Below are positions 47,101-54,872 of a stretch of 64,000 bases of DNA, one piece after another (within the stretch, counting starts at the first letter, position 1; the number at the start of each line of letters is the position of its first letter). The stretch is from NCBI RefSeq assembly GCF_001654495.1, contig NZ_CP015849.1:5559001-5623000 (forward strand), given 5' to 3'. A program made the translations under genes and the position numbers. Source of the DNA: Streptomyces sp. SAT1. Its GTDB lineage: Bacteria > Actinomycetota > Actinomycetes > Streptomycetales > Streptomycetaceae. The notes beneath the pieces were generated by a model. It had not been told where the DNA came from, did not search any database, and saw nothing but the letters and a program-made list of their open reading frames with translations.

Positions 47101-48780
47101 CAGGACCCGGGGATCAACCCGGCGCTGCGGCTGCCCGACGAGAAGCTGCGCATGGTCGACGACGTCGTCATCGACCGCAAGGGCGGCCCGCGCGGACTCG
47201 GCACGCTCAGCGCGATCAAGAAGCTCCAGCCCGACGCCTGGTACTTCACCTGCCACTTCCCGGACGACCACGTGCTGGCCGGTTCGCTGGTCGCCGAGGG
47301 CGCCGTCCAACTCCTCCAGATCTACCTGCTCCACCAGGGCCTGCACCTCACCCTGCCCGACGCCCGCTTCCAGTGCGTCACGGACACCCCCATCGAGGTC
47401 CAGGTCCGCGGCCAGATCACCCAGGCCCACGAGGAGATCCGCTACGAGGTCGAGGTGATGGAGCTGACGCTGCTGCCGCGCGCCACCGTCATCGCCGACG
47501 TCCTGATCTACCTCGGTGACAAGCCGGTCATCCGGATGAAGAACCTCGGCCTCCAGGTCCGCGAGAAGGAGGGCTCGCCCTACCGCCCCGAGGCCGGCGG
47601 GTTCCCCGAGTTCCTCGGCCGCCGCAACCGCTCCGGCGAACCGGCGATGATCAACGAACTGCACCTGGCGCACGCCGCCAAGGGCCTGCTCGACATGGCG
47701 ATGGGCCCCGAGTTCGAGGTCTACCGCGACAGCCGCGCCCCCTACATCCCCAACGGCGACTTCCAGTTCGTCGACCGCGTCATGTCCCTCAAGGGCACCC
47801 GCGGCGACCTCTCGCCCGGCTCGGAGATGGTCACCGAGTACGACTCCCCGGCCGACGCCTGGTACTACGAGCAGAACTCCCACCCGCACATGCCGAACGC
47901 CGTCTACATGGAGTCCTCCCTCCAGGCGGCGATCTTCCTCGGCTACTACCTCGGCGCCACCCTGAAGAACCCCGAGGAGCAGTACGCGATCCGCAACCTC
48001 GACGGCCGCGCCACCCTCGTCAAGGACATCGACCTGCGCGGCAAGACCATCAAGCACCACTCGAAGCTGCTGATGACCAGCGCCGTCCAGGGCGCGGTGC
48101 TGCAGAACTTCAGCTACGAACTCTCCGCCGACGGCGAGGTCTTCTACACCGGCGAGTCGCTCTTCGGCTACTTCAACGCCGCCGCCCTCGCCAACCAGGT
48201 CGGCCTGGACAACGGCCAGTACGTGGCCCCCTGGATCGAGTCCGAGAAGCCGGCCGCCGACCGCGTCCGCCGCATCGAACTCCCCGAGGGCGCGCCCGCG
48301 TTCACCGACCCGGACGGCGGCCACCTGTATCTGCCCGGCGAGAAGTTCGCCCTCGTCGACCGGGTCGACCTGGTCACCGACGGCGGCCGGCACGGGAAGG
48401 GCTATCTGCACGGAAAGCGGGCCGTCCGCCCCGACGAGTGGTACTTCGACTGCCACTTCCACCGCGACCCGGTGATGCCCGGCTCGCTCGGTGTCGAGGC
48501 CGTCCTCCAGGCGCTGCGCCTGTACGTGCTGGAGCAGAACCTCGCCGAGGGCTACGCCCGGCCCCGCTTCGCCATGGCCACCGGGGTCGAGACGTCCTGG
48601 AAGTACCGCGGCCAGATCCTGCGCCACGACAAGGAGCTCTTCTTCGACGTGCACGTCAAGGAGATCCGCCGCGAGGACGACCGCCTGCTGGTCATCGCCG
48701 ACGCCGACCTGTGGAAGCCGGGCCTGCGCATCTACGAACTGACCGACGTGGCCATCGAGGTCCGCCCCACCGAGGGGTGA
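41143..48780 (+). CDS. pfaC: PfaC-type polyunsaturated lipid synthase subunit with embedded AT (KS-CLF-AT-DH-DH)
   Basis: This 2545-residue subunit starts with a ketosynthase (about 1-440; Cys199 in DAACSSA, CHATGT, KGNIGH). A chain-length factor follows (about 460-930), in which the active-site Cys is replaced (TVSSDGSA, Asp681 at the Cys position). Next is an acyltransferase-like domain (about 1050-1400) with GYSLGESSM (Ser1160), the kind normally found in the separate PfaB protein. After an Ala/Pro linker with a helical segment (about 1645-1690) come two FabA-like double-hotdog dehydratases with CHFPDDHVLAG (His2038) and CHFHRDPVMPG (His2438). The AT insertion resembles myxobacterial Pfa3, but no glycerol-phosphate acyltransferase domain follows. 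No separate PfaB is seen in the window, so this AT probably replaces it. Confidence 0.92.
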   Translation: MSKYAIVGLSCLFPGAETPAEFWQNLRSGADSRREGGEEVFGQPPEPRDLDPQHDIYCRRGGFVTDFDFDPQGYLLDAEHLAGLDRIFHWSLHVAREALRDSGHAGRPDILARTGLVLGNYSFPTPTSAQVSVPLVQEAVLEGLRRAGHPALGALARAEDRIDRERLHPEDLSVSGSPAGVAAAALGLGGPRYALDAACSSALYALKLACDHLAAGQADVVLAGGVCAPDPTLIHLSFGDLNAYPRDGFSQPFDARSGGILTGQGAGMVVVRRLEDALRDGDRIHAVVDGIGLTNDGSGRHLLVPQGAGQLGSYRLAYEQAGIDPTTIDYLECHATGTPIGDATEAQSVADFFGAAGRIPLIGSVKGNIGHLLTVAGLSSMLKVVLAMGEGHIPPTIGVEQPVRSKDGRVGEDALVRTGRAWPEGTGPRRAAVSAFGFGGTNAHVVLSQADPAAAGSTATAPPAETPVPALDIAGLGAHFGSFDSVDAFERAVHTGRDALGPLPERRWRGLDQTRGGSLEHGAGVSPDALPHGAFVDGLGIDPMDLRIPPADLRTYNLQHALAIKVADEALHDAGYSRAVPKGESAPAARRIAVVVGMETEPTTHLRITRYGLGTFVRREFARAGIEVDEAELARLTAAGRDAVVDPIVANEVLSYIGNVMASRISSLWNLTGPSFTVSSDGSATAEALQVARLLLLDPGIEAVLVGAVDLAGSAENLLLRPDVVAEAGLTFNEGAAGRRIGEGAGAIVVTRPGEAAAPVYARIDAVAVRHAPPVDGRVPEADADTYAAAAEAALAEAGITADDIGYIEAHAGGTPDQDRAEIAGLARVFPAADAPEAPTGPVGRTGRVALGSAKAQIGDAGCAATMAGLIRTVLCLHHGYVPGTSGWRRPAAALADDFAASALYVPDASRPWLRRTAGSRRYASVGFIGASGAHGHLTLSAEATRGALVPGDWQRAGGPVVLPLSADTFDGLLSAVERHRELLDAGSDPYALARDAARELTGRTVRAVLVGRDRAELSAQLALAARDLPAVHASGGEWTTPAGSCFAARPIGPEGKVALVYPGAFNSYPGLGQDLFRAFPGLLERFESQADAPERHLRAAALHPRGQAAPGRRELMALEAGLGEDIPFMLATGTSFAILYTDLVRDILGITAHGGFGYSLGESSMLFATGGWRPEGRDDALISNTPIFKDRLCGPRRTVREAWGLPEDTPDAQVWASHVLLTDADTVRAALPRYDRVHLTHVNTPAELVVAGDPAQCRALIEELGCPAARSPVNAVMHCPVVDAESEGLAGLNDYPTGSFGDLELLSAYDYEVLPALDRAEIARRIAHTLRSPIDFPRLVRGAHDRGFRYFLEVGPSATCSRWVRETLGEAAHVAVPVDRRGVAATKSIAQLAARLTAHGLDLDLAVLLGPAAERVPARPARPARFRVGGADPAPARIARELAGAAAPQVPAAVGATAVPGAVSVTSTAPRAVPAAVSAAPAHATAPAAPVGSLTAPAPAAHAAPPAAAAPAASLAGTGTAVPPPAPGPAGTGPRAGATPPSAAGSAPHAAAAVPAPAPDPVQPVPPEDSALMPADPTLADAEVIAFDGTPVTYLPWAQHAPGGTSPAAPPPQEQQPSAPAPAAPQRPVAPAAPTAHQEGTASAAVAADLVREMRRQMVATHSVVMETQHILQSATLSRVEAFLDGDAARPQPVPEVTVRQEAPAVPAPAPLPELPAVPPAPAPRQTVAPAPAQTAPAAPAEPAREVKEGVIWDEKDLLEFAVGSVAKVFGPEFGVIDGYGKRVRLPAPPYHFVSRVTAIEGTTGEFKPATITTEYDVPEDAWYAVDGGVPPAVTVEAGQCDLLLVSYLGIDFRNKGERVYRLLDSTLIFRGNLPRVGQTLRYDISIDRFVHQGDTTLFFFSYKCYADGELILELHDACAGFFSQAELDTPLGVVMTEKEKAARAALPRGYFKPLAYTDKNHLTREDLDLLAQGRPGDVFGPDHAQDPGINPALRLPDEKLRMVDDVVIDRKGGPRGLGTLSAIKKLQPDAWYFTCHFPDDHVLAGSLVAEGAVQLLQIYLLHQGLHLTLPDARFQCVTDTPIEVQVRGQITQAHEEIRYEVEVMELTLLPRATVIADVLIYLGDKPVIRMKNLGLQVREKEGSPYRPEAGGFPEFLGRRNRSGEPAMINELHLAHAAKGLLDMAMGPEFEVYRDSRAPYIPNGDFQFVDRVMSLKGTRGDLSPGSEMVTEYDSPADAWYYEQNSHPHMPNAVYMESSLQAAIFLGYYLGATLKNPEEQYAIRNLDGRATLVKDIDLRGKTIKHHSKLLMTSAVQGAVLQNFSYELSADGEVFYTGESLFGYFNAAALANQVGLDNGQYVAPWIESEKPAADRVRRIELPEGAPAFTDPDGGHLYLPGEKFALVDRVDLVTDGGRHGKGYLHGKRAVRPDEWYFDCHFHRDPVMPGSLGVEAVLQALRLYVLEQNLAEGYARPRFAMATGVETSWKYRGQILRHDKELFFDVHVKEIRREDDRLLVIADADLWKPGLRIYELTDVAIEVRPTEG

Positions 48781-48798
48781 CGCCGGGGCCCGCCGTTC

Positions 48799-48852
48799 GG
48801 ACCCCGCCGCGGACGCGGGGTCCGGCGCGGCCGGCCGTCCGCGCGGCCGGCC
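48799..48852 (+). other. Two consecutive stem-loops between pfaC and pfaD
   Basis: GGACCCCGC/GCGGGGTCC (48799-48807 with 48815-48823) is followed by GGCCGGCCG/CGGCCGGCC (48829-48837 with 48844-48852). Both stems are perfect 9-mers. They lie in the 183-bp spacer and could reduce read-through into pfaD and the downstream genes. Confidence 0.55.
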
Positions 48853-48963
48853 GCCGGACCCCGCCCGCCCCCGCGGACACGGCGCCGCCGGGGCCCCGCC
48901 TCCCGATCCGAACGACAGGCCCCCGCCCGCACCCGCCGCTCAGCCAAGGAGCTTCGTTTCACG

Positions 48964-50589
48964 ATGGACGTTCGCGACACCCCTCTCCGCTGGTACGGAG
49001 AGCGGTACCCCAGCACGGACCCCGCCGGGATCTACCACGTCCTGGCCGACCTGGAGCAGCCCTGCTTCATCGCCGTCACCCCCGAGGGCATCGGCGCGGT
49101 CTCCGGCGGTTTCGCCTCCGCCGAGGGTGAGGGACTGCCGCTGCTCGCCGCCGCCGAACCGCTGCCGCCCGAGCGCCTGGGCTCGGCCGCCTTCCGCACC
49201 GCCCACGGCGTCGCCCAGCCGTACATGGCCGGCGCCATGGCCGGCGGCATCGCCTCCGCCGACCTGGTGATCGCCCTGGCCCGCGAGGGCTTCCTCGCCT
49301 CCTTCGGCGCCGCCGGGCTGCTGCCCGAGACCATCGAGCGCACCCTCGCCCGGTTCGCCGCCGAGATCCCCGGACTGCCCTACGCCGTCAACCTCATCCA
49401 CAGCCCCAGCGAGGACCGGCTGGAGCGGGAGGCCGTCGAGCTGTTCCTGCGTCACGGGGTGCGCTGCGTGGAGGCGTCCGCGTACATGGACCTCACCCCG
49501 CACGTGGTCCGCTACCGGCTGGCCGGACTGCGCCGCGGCCCGGACGGACGGGTCGTCGCCGACAACCGGCTGATCGCCAAGATCTCCCGCTCCGAGACCG
49601 CCGAACGCTTCATGCACCCGGCCCCGGCCACCCTGGTCAGCGCCCTGCTGGAGCAGGGCCTGATCACCGCCGAGCAGGCCGCGCTCGCCCACCACGTCCC
49701 GCTCGCCGACGACATCACCGTCGAGGCGGACTCCGGCGGCCACACCGACCGGCGCCCGCTGCCCGCGCTGCTGCCGACCATCCTGCGGCTGCGCGACAGC
49801 GTGCAGCGCGAGTTCCGCTACGCCGTGCCGGTGCGTGTCGGCGCGGGCGGCGGCCTGGGCACCCCGGTCGCGGTCGCCGCCGCCTTCGCGATGGGCGCCG
49901 CCTATGTGGTGACCGGCTCCGTCAACCAGTCCTGCCTGGAGTCCGGCGCCTCCGCCAAGTCCAAGGAGATGCTGGCCGAGGCGGGCATCGCCGACTGCGA
50001 GATGGCCCCGGCCGCCGACATGTTCGAGATGGGCGTCGAACTCCAGGTCCTGAAGAAGGGCACGCTCTTCCCGATGCGGGCCAAGCGCCTGTACGAGCTG
50101 TACCAGAGCTGCGACAGCCTGGAGTCCATCCCGCCCGCCGACCGGGCCCGCCTGGAGCAGCAGATCTTCCGCCGCTCCCTGGAGGACGTCTGGCAGGAGT
50201 GCGTCACCTACTTCACCCGCCGCGACCCCGAGCAGCTCGCCCGCGCCGCCGGCAGCCCCAAGCGCCGGATGGCCCTCGTCTTCCGCTGGTACCTGGGCAT
50301 GTCCTCGCGCTGGGCGGTCACCGGCGACGAGGGCCGCGCCATGGACTACCAGGTGTGGTGCGGCCCGGCCATGGGCAGCTTCAACGACTGGGTCACCGGC
50401 AGCTATCTGAAGACCCCCGGCAACCGCCGCGTCGCCGACGTCGCCCACCACCTGATGCGCGGCGCCGCCTTCCACACCCGGCTCGCCCAGCTGCGCACCG
50501 CCGGCGTGCACATCCCGGCCACCGCCGCCGACTACCGGCCGGTCCCGCTGGAGACGCCCGCCCACGGCTCCTCGGTGGGGCTGCGATGA
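48964..50589 (+). CDS. pfaD: PfaD-type FMN-dependent enoyl reductase
   Basis: The 541-residue protein is a TIM-barrel flavoprotein of the 2-nitropropane-dioxygenase-like PfaD family, the stand-alone enoyl reductase acting in trans on PfaA/PfaC. Visible features: an early QPYMAGAMAGGIASADLV segment, VEADSGGHTD and VGAGGGLGTP (flavin/phosphate-binding loops), and the C-terminal region with GPAMGSFNDWV typical of PfaD. By acting in selected cycles it decides which double bonds are kept. Start: ATG at 48964 with AAGGAG about 13 bases upstream. Its stop overlaps the next start (ATGA), coupling it to the acyl-CoA-dehydrogenase pair. Confidence 0.93.
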   Translation: MDVRDTPLRWYGERYPSTDPAGIYHVLADLEQPCFIAVTPEGIGAVSGGFASAEGEGLPLLAAAEPLPPERLGSAAFRTAHGVAQPYMAGAMAGGIASADLVIALAREGFLASFGAAGLLPETIERTLARFAAEIPGLPYAVNLIHSPSEDRLEREAVELFLRHGVRCVEASAYMDLTPHVVRYRLAGLRRGPDGRVVADNRLIAKISRSETAERFMHPAPATLVSALLEQGLITAEQAALAHHVPLADDITVEADSGGHTDRRPLPALLPTILRLRDSVQREFRYAVPVRVGAGGGLGTPVAVAAAFAMGAAYVVTGSVNQSCLESGASAKSKEMLAEAGIADCEMAPAADMFEMGVELQVLKKGTLFPMRAKRLYELYQSCDSLESIPPADRARLEQQIFRRSLEDVWQECVTYFTRRDPEQLARAAGSPKRRMALVFRWYLGMSSRWAVTGDEGRAMDYQVWCGPAMGSFNDWVTGSYLKTPGNRRVADVAHHLMRGAAFHTRLAQLRTAGVHIPATAADYRPVPLETPAHGSSVGLR

Positions 50590-52283
50590 GCACACTCACC
50601 CCCGAGGAGCTGGAGGAACGCCTCGGCGACCCCGCCGACGACACCAACCCGTACGGCTTCGCCGCCGCCGTCGCCCGCGACGAGCGCGACGAGTTCCCCG
50701 AGGAGCTCTGCGCGGAGCTGGTCCGCGCCGGGTTCCACCGCAACTACCTGCCCAAGGAGTGGGGCGGCGCGTTCGAGTCCTTCGACCGCAGCCTCACCCT
50801 GGTGCGCTCCGCCGCCCGCCGGGACGTCAACGTCATGCCCGGCACGATGTTCAGCATCATCGCCGCGACCTGCCTGCAACTGCACGGCAGCGTCGAGCAG
50901 CAGCAGCGGGCCGCGGAGATCCTGCGCTCCGGCGGCGCCGTCGCCTTCGCGCTCACCGAGGCCGCGCACGGCAGCGAACTGCTCACCAACGAGGTGCGGC
51001 TCACCCCCGAGTCCACCCTCACCGGCGAGAAGTGGCTGGTCGGCCTCGGCCTGCGCGGCGAGGCGGTCTACGTCGTCGCCCGCACCGGCGAACGCGGCCC
51101 CGGCGCCTTCTCCGCCGTGCTGCTGGAGACCGACCGGATCCCCGAGGGCCGCCTGGAGCGGGTGCCCGCGCCGCGCACCGGCGGCATGCGCGGCATCGAC
51201 CTGGCCACCCTGCGCTTCCACGACACCCCCGTGCCCGAGGACGCGCTCGTCGGCCGGCGCGGCGAGGCCCTGGAGGTGGCCGTCAAGGCGCAGCAGGCGG
51301 TCCGGCTGATGAGCATGGCCGGCAGCCTCGGCATCGCCGACACCGCCGTCCGCATCGCCCTCGACTTCGCCACCGGCCGCCGCACCGGCCGCACCGAGCT
51401 GGTCGAATCCCCGTGGTCCAAGCGGGAGTTGTCGGTCGCCGCGGCGGCGCTGCTGGCCGCCGACGCGGTCGCGCTGAGCGCGGCCCGCGGGGTGCACGTG
51501 GTGCCCGAGGCGTTCAGCGTGTGGGCGCTGTCCGCCAAGCACGTCGTCGCCGAGGCCACCGACGACCTGATCCGCCGCTCGGGCACCGTGCTCGCCACCC
51601 GCTCCGTGCTGCGCGAGGGCGCGCCCGGCGCCGGGCTCTTCCAGAAGCTCCAGCGGGACTCCCAGGTGGTCCGGGTGATCGACGCGAGCACCCTGGCCAA
51701 CCTCCGCTCCTACGCGGGCCAGTTGCCCACCCTCACCGAGGGCACCGCCCCCGCCGACGAGGACGCGGTGCACAGCGTCTTCTCCCTGGACGCGCCGCTG
51801 CCGCCGTACGAACCGGCCCGGCTCGACATGTTCGCGCGCGGCCAGGACCCGGTCCTGGCCGGGCTGCCGGACACCGCCGACGCGCTGCCCGACGGCCTCG
51901 GCGAGGCGGCCCGGCCGGCCGCGCGCCTGGTGGCGGCGGTCGCGGACCTCGGCGAGCTGACCCGGGCCGCGCAGCGCCCCGGCGCCGACCCGAACGCGCT
52001 CGTGGACGCCGCCGAACGCTACGCCTGGCTGCACGCCGCCGCCTGCTGCCTGCACCTGTGGCAGGCGAACCGCGACCGCTCCCTGTACGGCGCCGAGCCC
52101 GGCGCCACCGGCTGGCTGGGCGCCGCCCTGGCCTACCTCCTCGCCCGCGCCGAGGGCACCGACCCGCGCCGCGACGCGGCCCTGCTGGCGCCCGCCCTGG
52201 ACGCCGTCCGCGCCCTGCACACCGGCGACCGGCTGTTCACCGCCCTGCCCGTCCGGCTGGCCACCCCCCGTAAGGAGCCCTGA
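50586..52283 (+). CDS. Acyl-CoA dehydrogenase-like flavoprotein 1
   Basis: This 565-residue protein has the acyl-CoA dehydrogenase N-terminal, middle (FALTEAAHGSELL, then LTGEKWLVG) and C-terminal domains, plus an extra helical region of about 150 residues. Where mitochondrial-type enzymes have the catalytic Glu (YEGT), this one reads VIDASTLAN, so Asp is the nearest acid. It is translationally coupled to pfaD and lies two bases before a second homologue, suggesting a heteromeric complex. By context it would dehydrogenate or sense the Pfa-derived chain, more likely on an ACP than on CoA. Its regiochemistry is unknown, and loss of dehydrogenase activity is possible. Confidence 0.85.
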   Translation: MSTLTPEELEERLGDPADDTNPYGFAAAVARDERDEFPEELCAELVRAGFHRNYLPKEWGGAFESFDRSLTLVRSAARRDVNVMPGTMFSIIAATCLQLHGSVEQQQRAAEILRSGGAVAFALTEAAHGSELLTNEVRLTPESTLTGEKWLVGLGLRGEAVYVVARTGERGPGAFSAVLLETDRIPEGRLERVPAPRTGGMRGIDLATLRFHDTPVPEDALVGRRGEALEVAVKAQQAVRLMSMAGSLGIADTAVRIALDFATGRRTGRTELVESPWSKRELSVAAAALLAADAVALSAARGVHVVPEAFSVWALSAKHVVAEATDDLIRRSGTVLATRSVLREGAPGAGLFQKLQRDSQVVRVIDASTLANLRSYAGQLPTLTEGTAPADEDAVHSVFSLDAPLPPYEPARLDMFARGQDPVLAGLPDTADALPDGLGEAARPAARLVAAVADLGELTRAAQRPGADPNALVDAAERYAWLHAAACCLHLWQANRDRSLYGAEPGATGWLGAALAYLLARAEGTDPRRDAALLAPALDAVRALHTGDRLFTALPVRLATPRKEP

Positions 52284-52284
52284 G

Positions 52285-54096
52285 ATGCCCAAGTCCGACG
52301 TGACCGAGCTGGCCGCGAGCCTGGAGGAGTACCTGGGCGACCCGCACGACGCGGACAGCCGGATGCCCTTCGCGCAGATCCTGGACCACGACGTCCGCGG
52401 CGAGTACCCGTACCAGTTCGTCGCCCTGCTGCGCCGCTGGGGCCTGCACCTGCGCTGTCTGCCCGCGAGCGACGGCGGTCTGGCCGGCAACGTCGAGACC
52501 GGGATGGGCCTGATGCGCCTGGTCGCCCGGCGCGACCCGTCCACCGCGGTCGGCCTGGCCCTCAACAGCCTCGGCTTCATGCCCGCCTGGATCCTGGGCA
52601 CGCCCGAGCAGAAGGGCGCGCTGATCGAGGACATGAAGCGCGGCAGCTCGGTCTCCTGGGGCCTGTCCGAGCGTGTCCACGGCAGCGACCTGGTCGCCAA
52701 CGAGGTGCTGGCCGAACGGACCGAGGGCGGATGGCTGCTCACCGGAGAGAAGTGGCCGATCGGCAACGCCACCGTCGCCGACAAGATGGTCGTCTTCGCC
52801 CGCACCGGCAAGCGCCCCGGCCCGGCCGCCTACTCGCTGTTCGTCCTGGACAAGTGGCGGGCCGAGCCCGGCACGGTGGCCGACCTGCCCTTCGAGGACC
52901 TGTACGGCACCCGCGCCCTGGACCTGAGCGGGGTCCGCCTGGACGGCGCGTTCGTCCCCGACTCGGCGATGATCGGGCGCGAGGGCCAGGGCCTGGAGAT
53001 CGCGCTCAAGACCAGCCAGACCGCGCGGGTGGTGCTGATGCACCTGGCACTGTCCGCCGTCGACACCAGCCTGCGGCTCGCCCTCGACTTCGCCGAGCGC
53101 CGGGTGCTGTTCGGTGACCGGATCAGCGATGTGCCCTACACCCGGCGCCAGCTCACCGAGGCGTTCGCCGACCTGATGATCGCCGACGCGATGGTCCTCG
53201 GCGCCGCCCGCGCCCTCCAGGCCGCGCCCGAGCAGATCAGCGTCTGGTCGTCGGTGGTCAAGTACCAGGTGCCGACGCTGCTCCAGAAGACGATGTCCCA
53301 GCTGACCGTCGTCCTGGGCGCGCGCACCTTCCTGCGCGACCACCCGCACTACGGCATGCACCAGAAGATGGTCCGCGACATCCTGATCACGGACATCGCC
53401 GACGGCAACACCGTGGTGAACCTGCGCAACCTCGGCCACCAGCTCGCCGGTCTGCTCGACAGGGCCGCCGAGCCCGGCGAGGGGGTGCGCGAGGCCGCCG
53501 CCGAGCGCGCCGCCGTGCTCTACGGCCTGGACCGGGAGCTGCCGGTGTACGAGCCGGTCAAGCAGGAGCTGTTCAGCCGCGGCCTGGACGACGCGGTGCT
53601 GGCCGCGCCCGACGGGATCGCCCGGCTGCGCGCCCTGGCGGACCGGGCCGACGGCGCCGAGGGCGCCGCGAGCACCGAGGCCGAGCGGCTGCGTGCCGCC
53701 GCGGACCTCGCCGGGGAACTGACCGGCCGGGCCGGGCCCCTGCGCGAGCGCGCCGCCGCCCTGAAGGCCGAACTGGGCAAGGACTACGCGCAGTCGCCCG
53801 AGCTGTTCGAACTGGCCAAGGAGTACTGCCTGGTGCACGCCGCGGCGGCCTGCGTGCTCACCCATGTCCACTCCGCCGACGCCGTGGAGGCGCCGCTGCC
53901 CAGCGCGTCCCTGCTGCTGCTCCAGCTGGAGCGGATCCGCCGCCAGCTGTTCCCGCACGAGCAGGTCACCTCGCAGGCGGTCGTCGACGAGGTGATGGAG
54001 GTGCTGCGCGGCCTGCACCAGGACAACCGGCTCTTCTCGTACTGGCAGTTCCCGCTCGCCAAGCGGCTCACTGACGAGTCCGCCGCCCGCCGCTGA
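52285..54096 (+). CDS. Acyl-CoA dehydrogenase-like flavoprotein 2
   Basis: This 603-residue acyl-CoA dehydrogenase homologue begins one base after the previous gene's stop (TGAGATG). Conserved parts include GLSERVHGSDL and LTGEKWPIGN in the FAD/substrate region and a longer than usual helical C-terminus (about residues 400-603). The catalytic Glu position reads ADGNTVVN, with Asp in place of Glu. The two proteins share the same unusual architecture and probably function as a pair. Expected role: introduction of a double bond into the lipid made by PfaA/C/D. Direct evidence for substrate is lacking. Confidence 0.85.
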   Translation: MPKSDVTELAASLEEYLGDPHDADSRMPFAQILDHDVRGEYPYQFVALLRRWGLHLRCLPASDGGLAGNVETGMGLMRLVARRDPSTAVGLALNSLGFMPAWILGTPEQKGALIEDMKRGSSVSWGLSERVHGSDLVANEVLAERTEGGWLLTGEKWPIGNATVADKMVVFARTGKRPGPAAYSLFVLDKWRAEPGTVADLPFEDLYGTRALDLSGVRLDGAFVPDSAMIGREGQGLEIALKTSQTARVVLMHLALSAVDTSLRLALDFAERRVLFGDRISDVPYTRRQLTEAFADLMIADAMVLGAARALQAAPEQISVWSSVVKYQVPTLLQKTMSQLTVVLGARTFLRDHPHYGMHQKMVRDILITDIADGNTVVNLRNLGHQLAGLLDRAAEPGEGVREAAAERAAVLYGLDRELPVYEPVKQELFSRGLDDAVLAAPDGIARLRALADRADGAEGAASTEAERLRAAADLAGELTGRAGPLRERAAALKAELGKDYAQSPELFELAKEYCLVHAAAACVLTHVHSADAVEAPLPSASLLLLQLERIRRQLFPHEQVTSQAVVDEVMEVLRGLHQDNRLFSYWQFPLAKRLTDESAARR

Positions 54097-54126
54097 ACCA
54101 TCGTCCGTCCACCAGGGAGGTGTCGC

Positions 54127-54861
54127 GTGATCCGCAGTGACGACCGGGCGTTCCTGTGGCTGCTGCCCGAGCCGGCCGTGGCCTCCTTCGCCGCCGCGCT
54201 CGGCGGTCCCCGCCTGCTGACCGCCGAGGAGCGGGCCGCGCTGGACCGGCGGCGCACCGAGGGCGCGCGCCGCCGCTACCTCGGCGGGCGGCTGCTGTGC
54301 CGCTACGCGCTCACCGCCCGCACCGGCCGGCCCGTGGACCGCTGGCGTTTCACGCACGGCGCCCACGGGCGGCCCGAGCCCGAACCGGCCACCGACGGCG
54401 TCCGGTTCAACCTCTCGCACCACGACGGACTCATCGCCTGCGTCGTCACCCGGGGACGCGGCTGCGGTGTGGACGTCGCCCCGGTCACCGCCTCCCCGGA
54501 GCTGACCTGCCACCTGGCCCGGCGGCTCGGCCCCGAGGAGCGGGCCCGGCTCGCCGGGGCCGCGCCCGGCGCGCGCGCCGCCCTGGCGAGCGAGCTGTGG
54601 GTGCTCAAGGAGGCGTATCTGAAGGCGCTGGGCACCGGGCTCACCCGGGACCTGGCGAGCTTCGGCGTCGTCCGCGGGCCGGGGGACCGCATCGCCGTAC
54701 GCGACCCGCGGCAGCCGGGCGCGGACGCCCGCTGGTGGTTCGACCTGATCCACGCCGGGCCCCGGCACGTCGTCGCCGTCGCCACCGAGCACGGCCGGCC
54801 CGGGGCCCTGCGCCGCACCGACCTGTCCGACCTCTCGCTGACCGCCCTGACCACCGCATGA
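54127..54861 (+). CDS. Sfp-type 4'-phosphopantetheinyl transferase (Pfa cluster, PfaE role)
   Basis: The 244-residue protein has LSHHDG, GVDVA and WVLKEAYLKALG, the Sfp-family active-site motifs; the acidic residue after GVD is Val-Ala rather than Val-Glu, so metal binding may rely on other residues. Start: GTG at 54127 with GGGAGG six bases upstream. PUFA synthases need a dedicated PPTase (PfaE) to prime the tandem ACPs, and this gene fills that place. It is a close paralogue of the PPTase at 8400-9110. Confidence 0.92.
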   Translation: MIRSDDRAFLWLLPEPAVASFAAALGGPRLLTAEERAALDRRRTEGARRRYLGGRLLCRYALTARTGRPVDRWRFTHGAHGRPEPEPATDGVRFNLSHHDGLIACVVTRGRGCGVDVAPVTASPELTCHLARRLGPEERARLAGAAPGARAALASELWVLKEAYLKALGTGLTRDLASFGVVRGPGDRIAVRDPRQPGADARWWFDLIHAGPRHVVAVATEHGRPGALRRTDLSDLSLTALTTA

Positions 54862-54872
54862 AGGACATCACC

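Noticed and set aside
33696..48780. Heterocyst-glycolipid or enediyne-type synthase
   Set aside because: The four tandem LGIDSIKR ACPs, CLF, paired FabA-like dehydratases and a separate PfaD are PUFA-synthase features.
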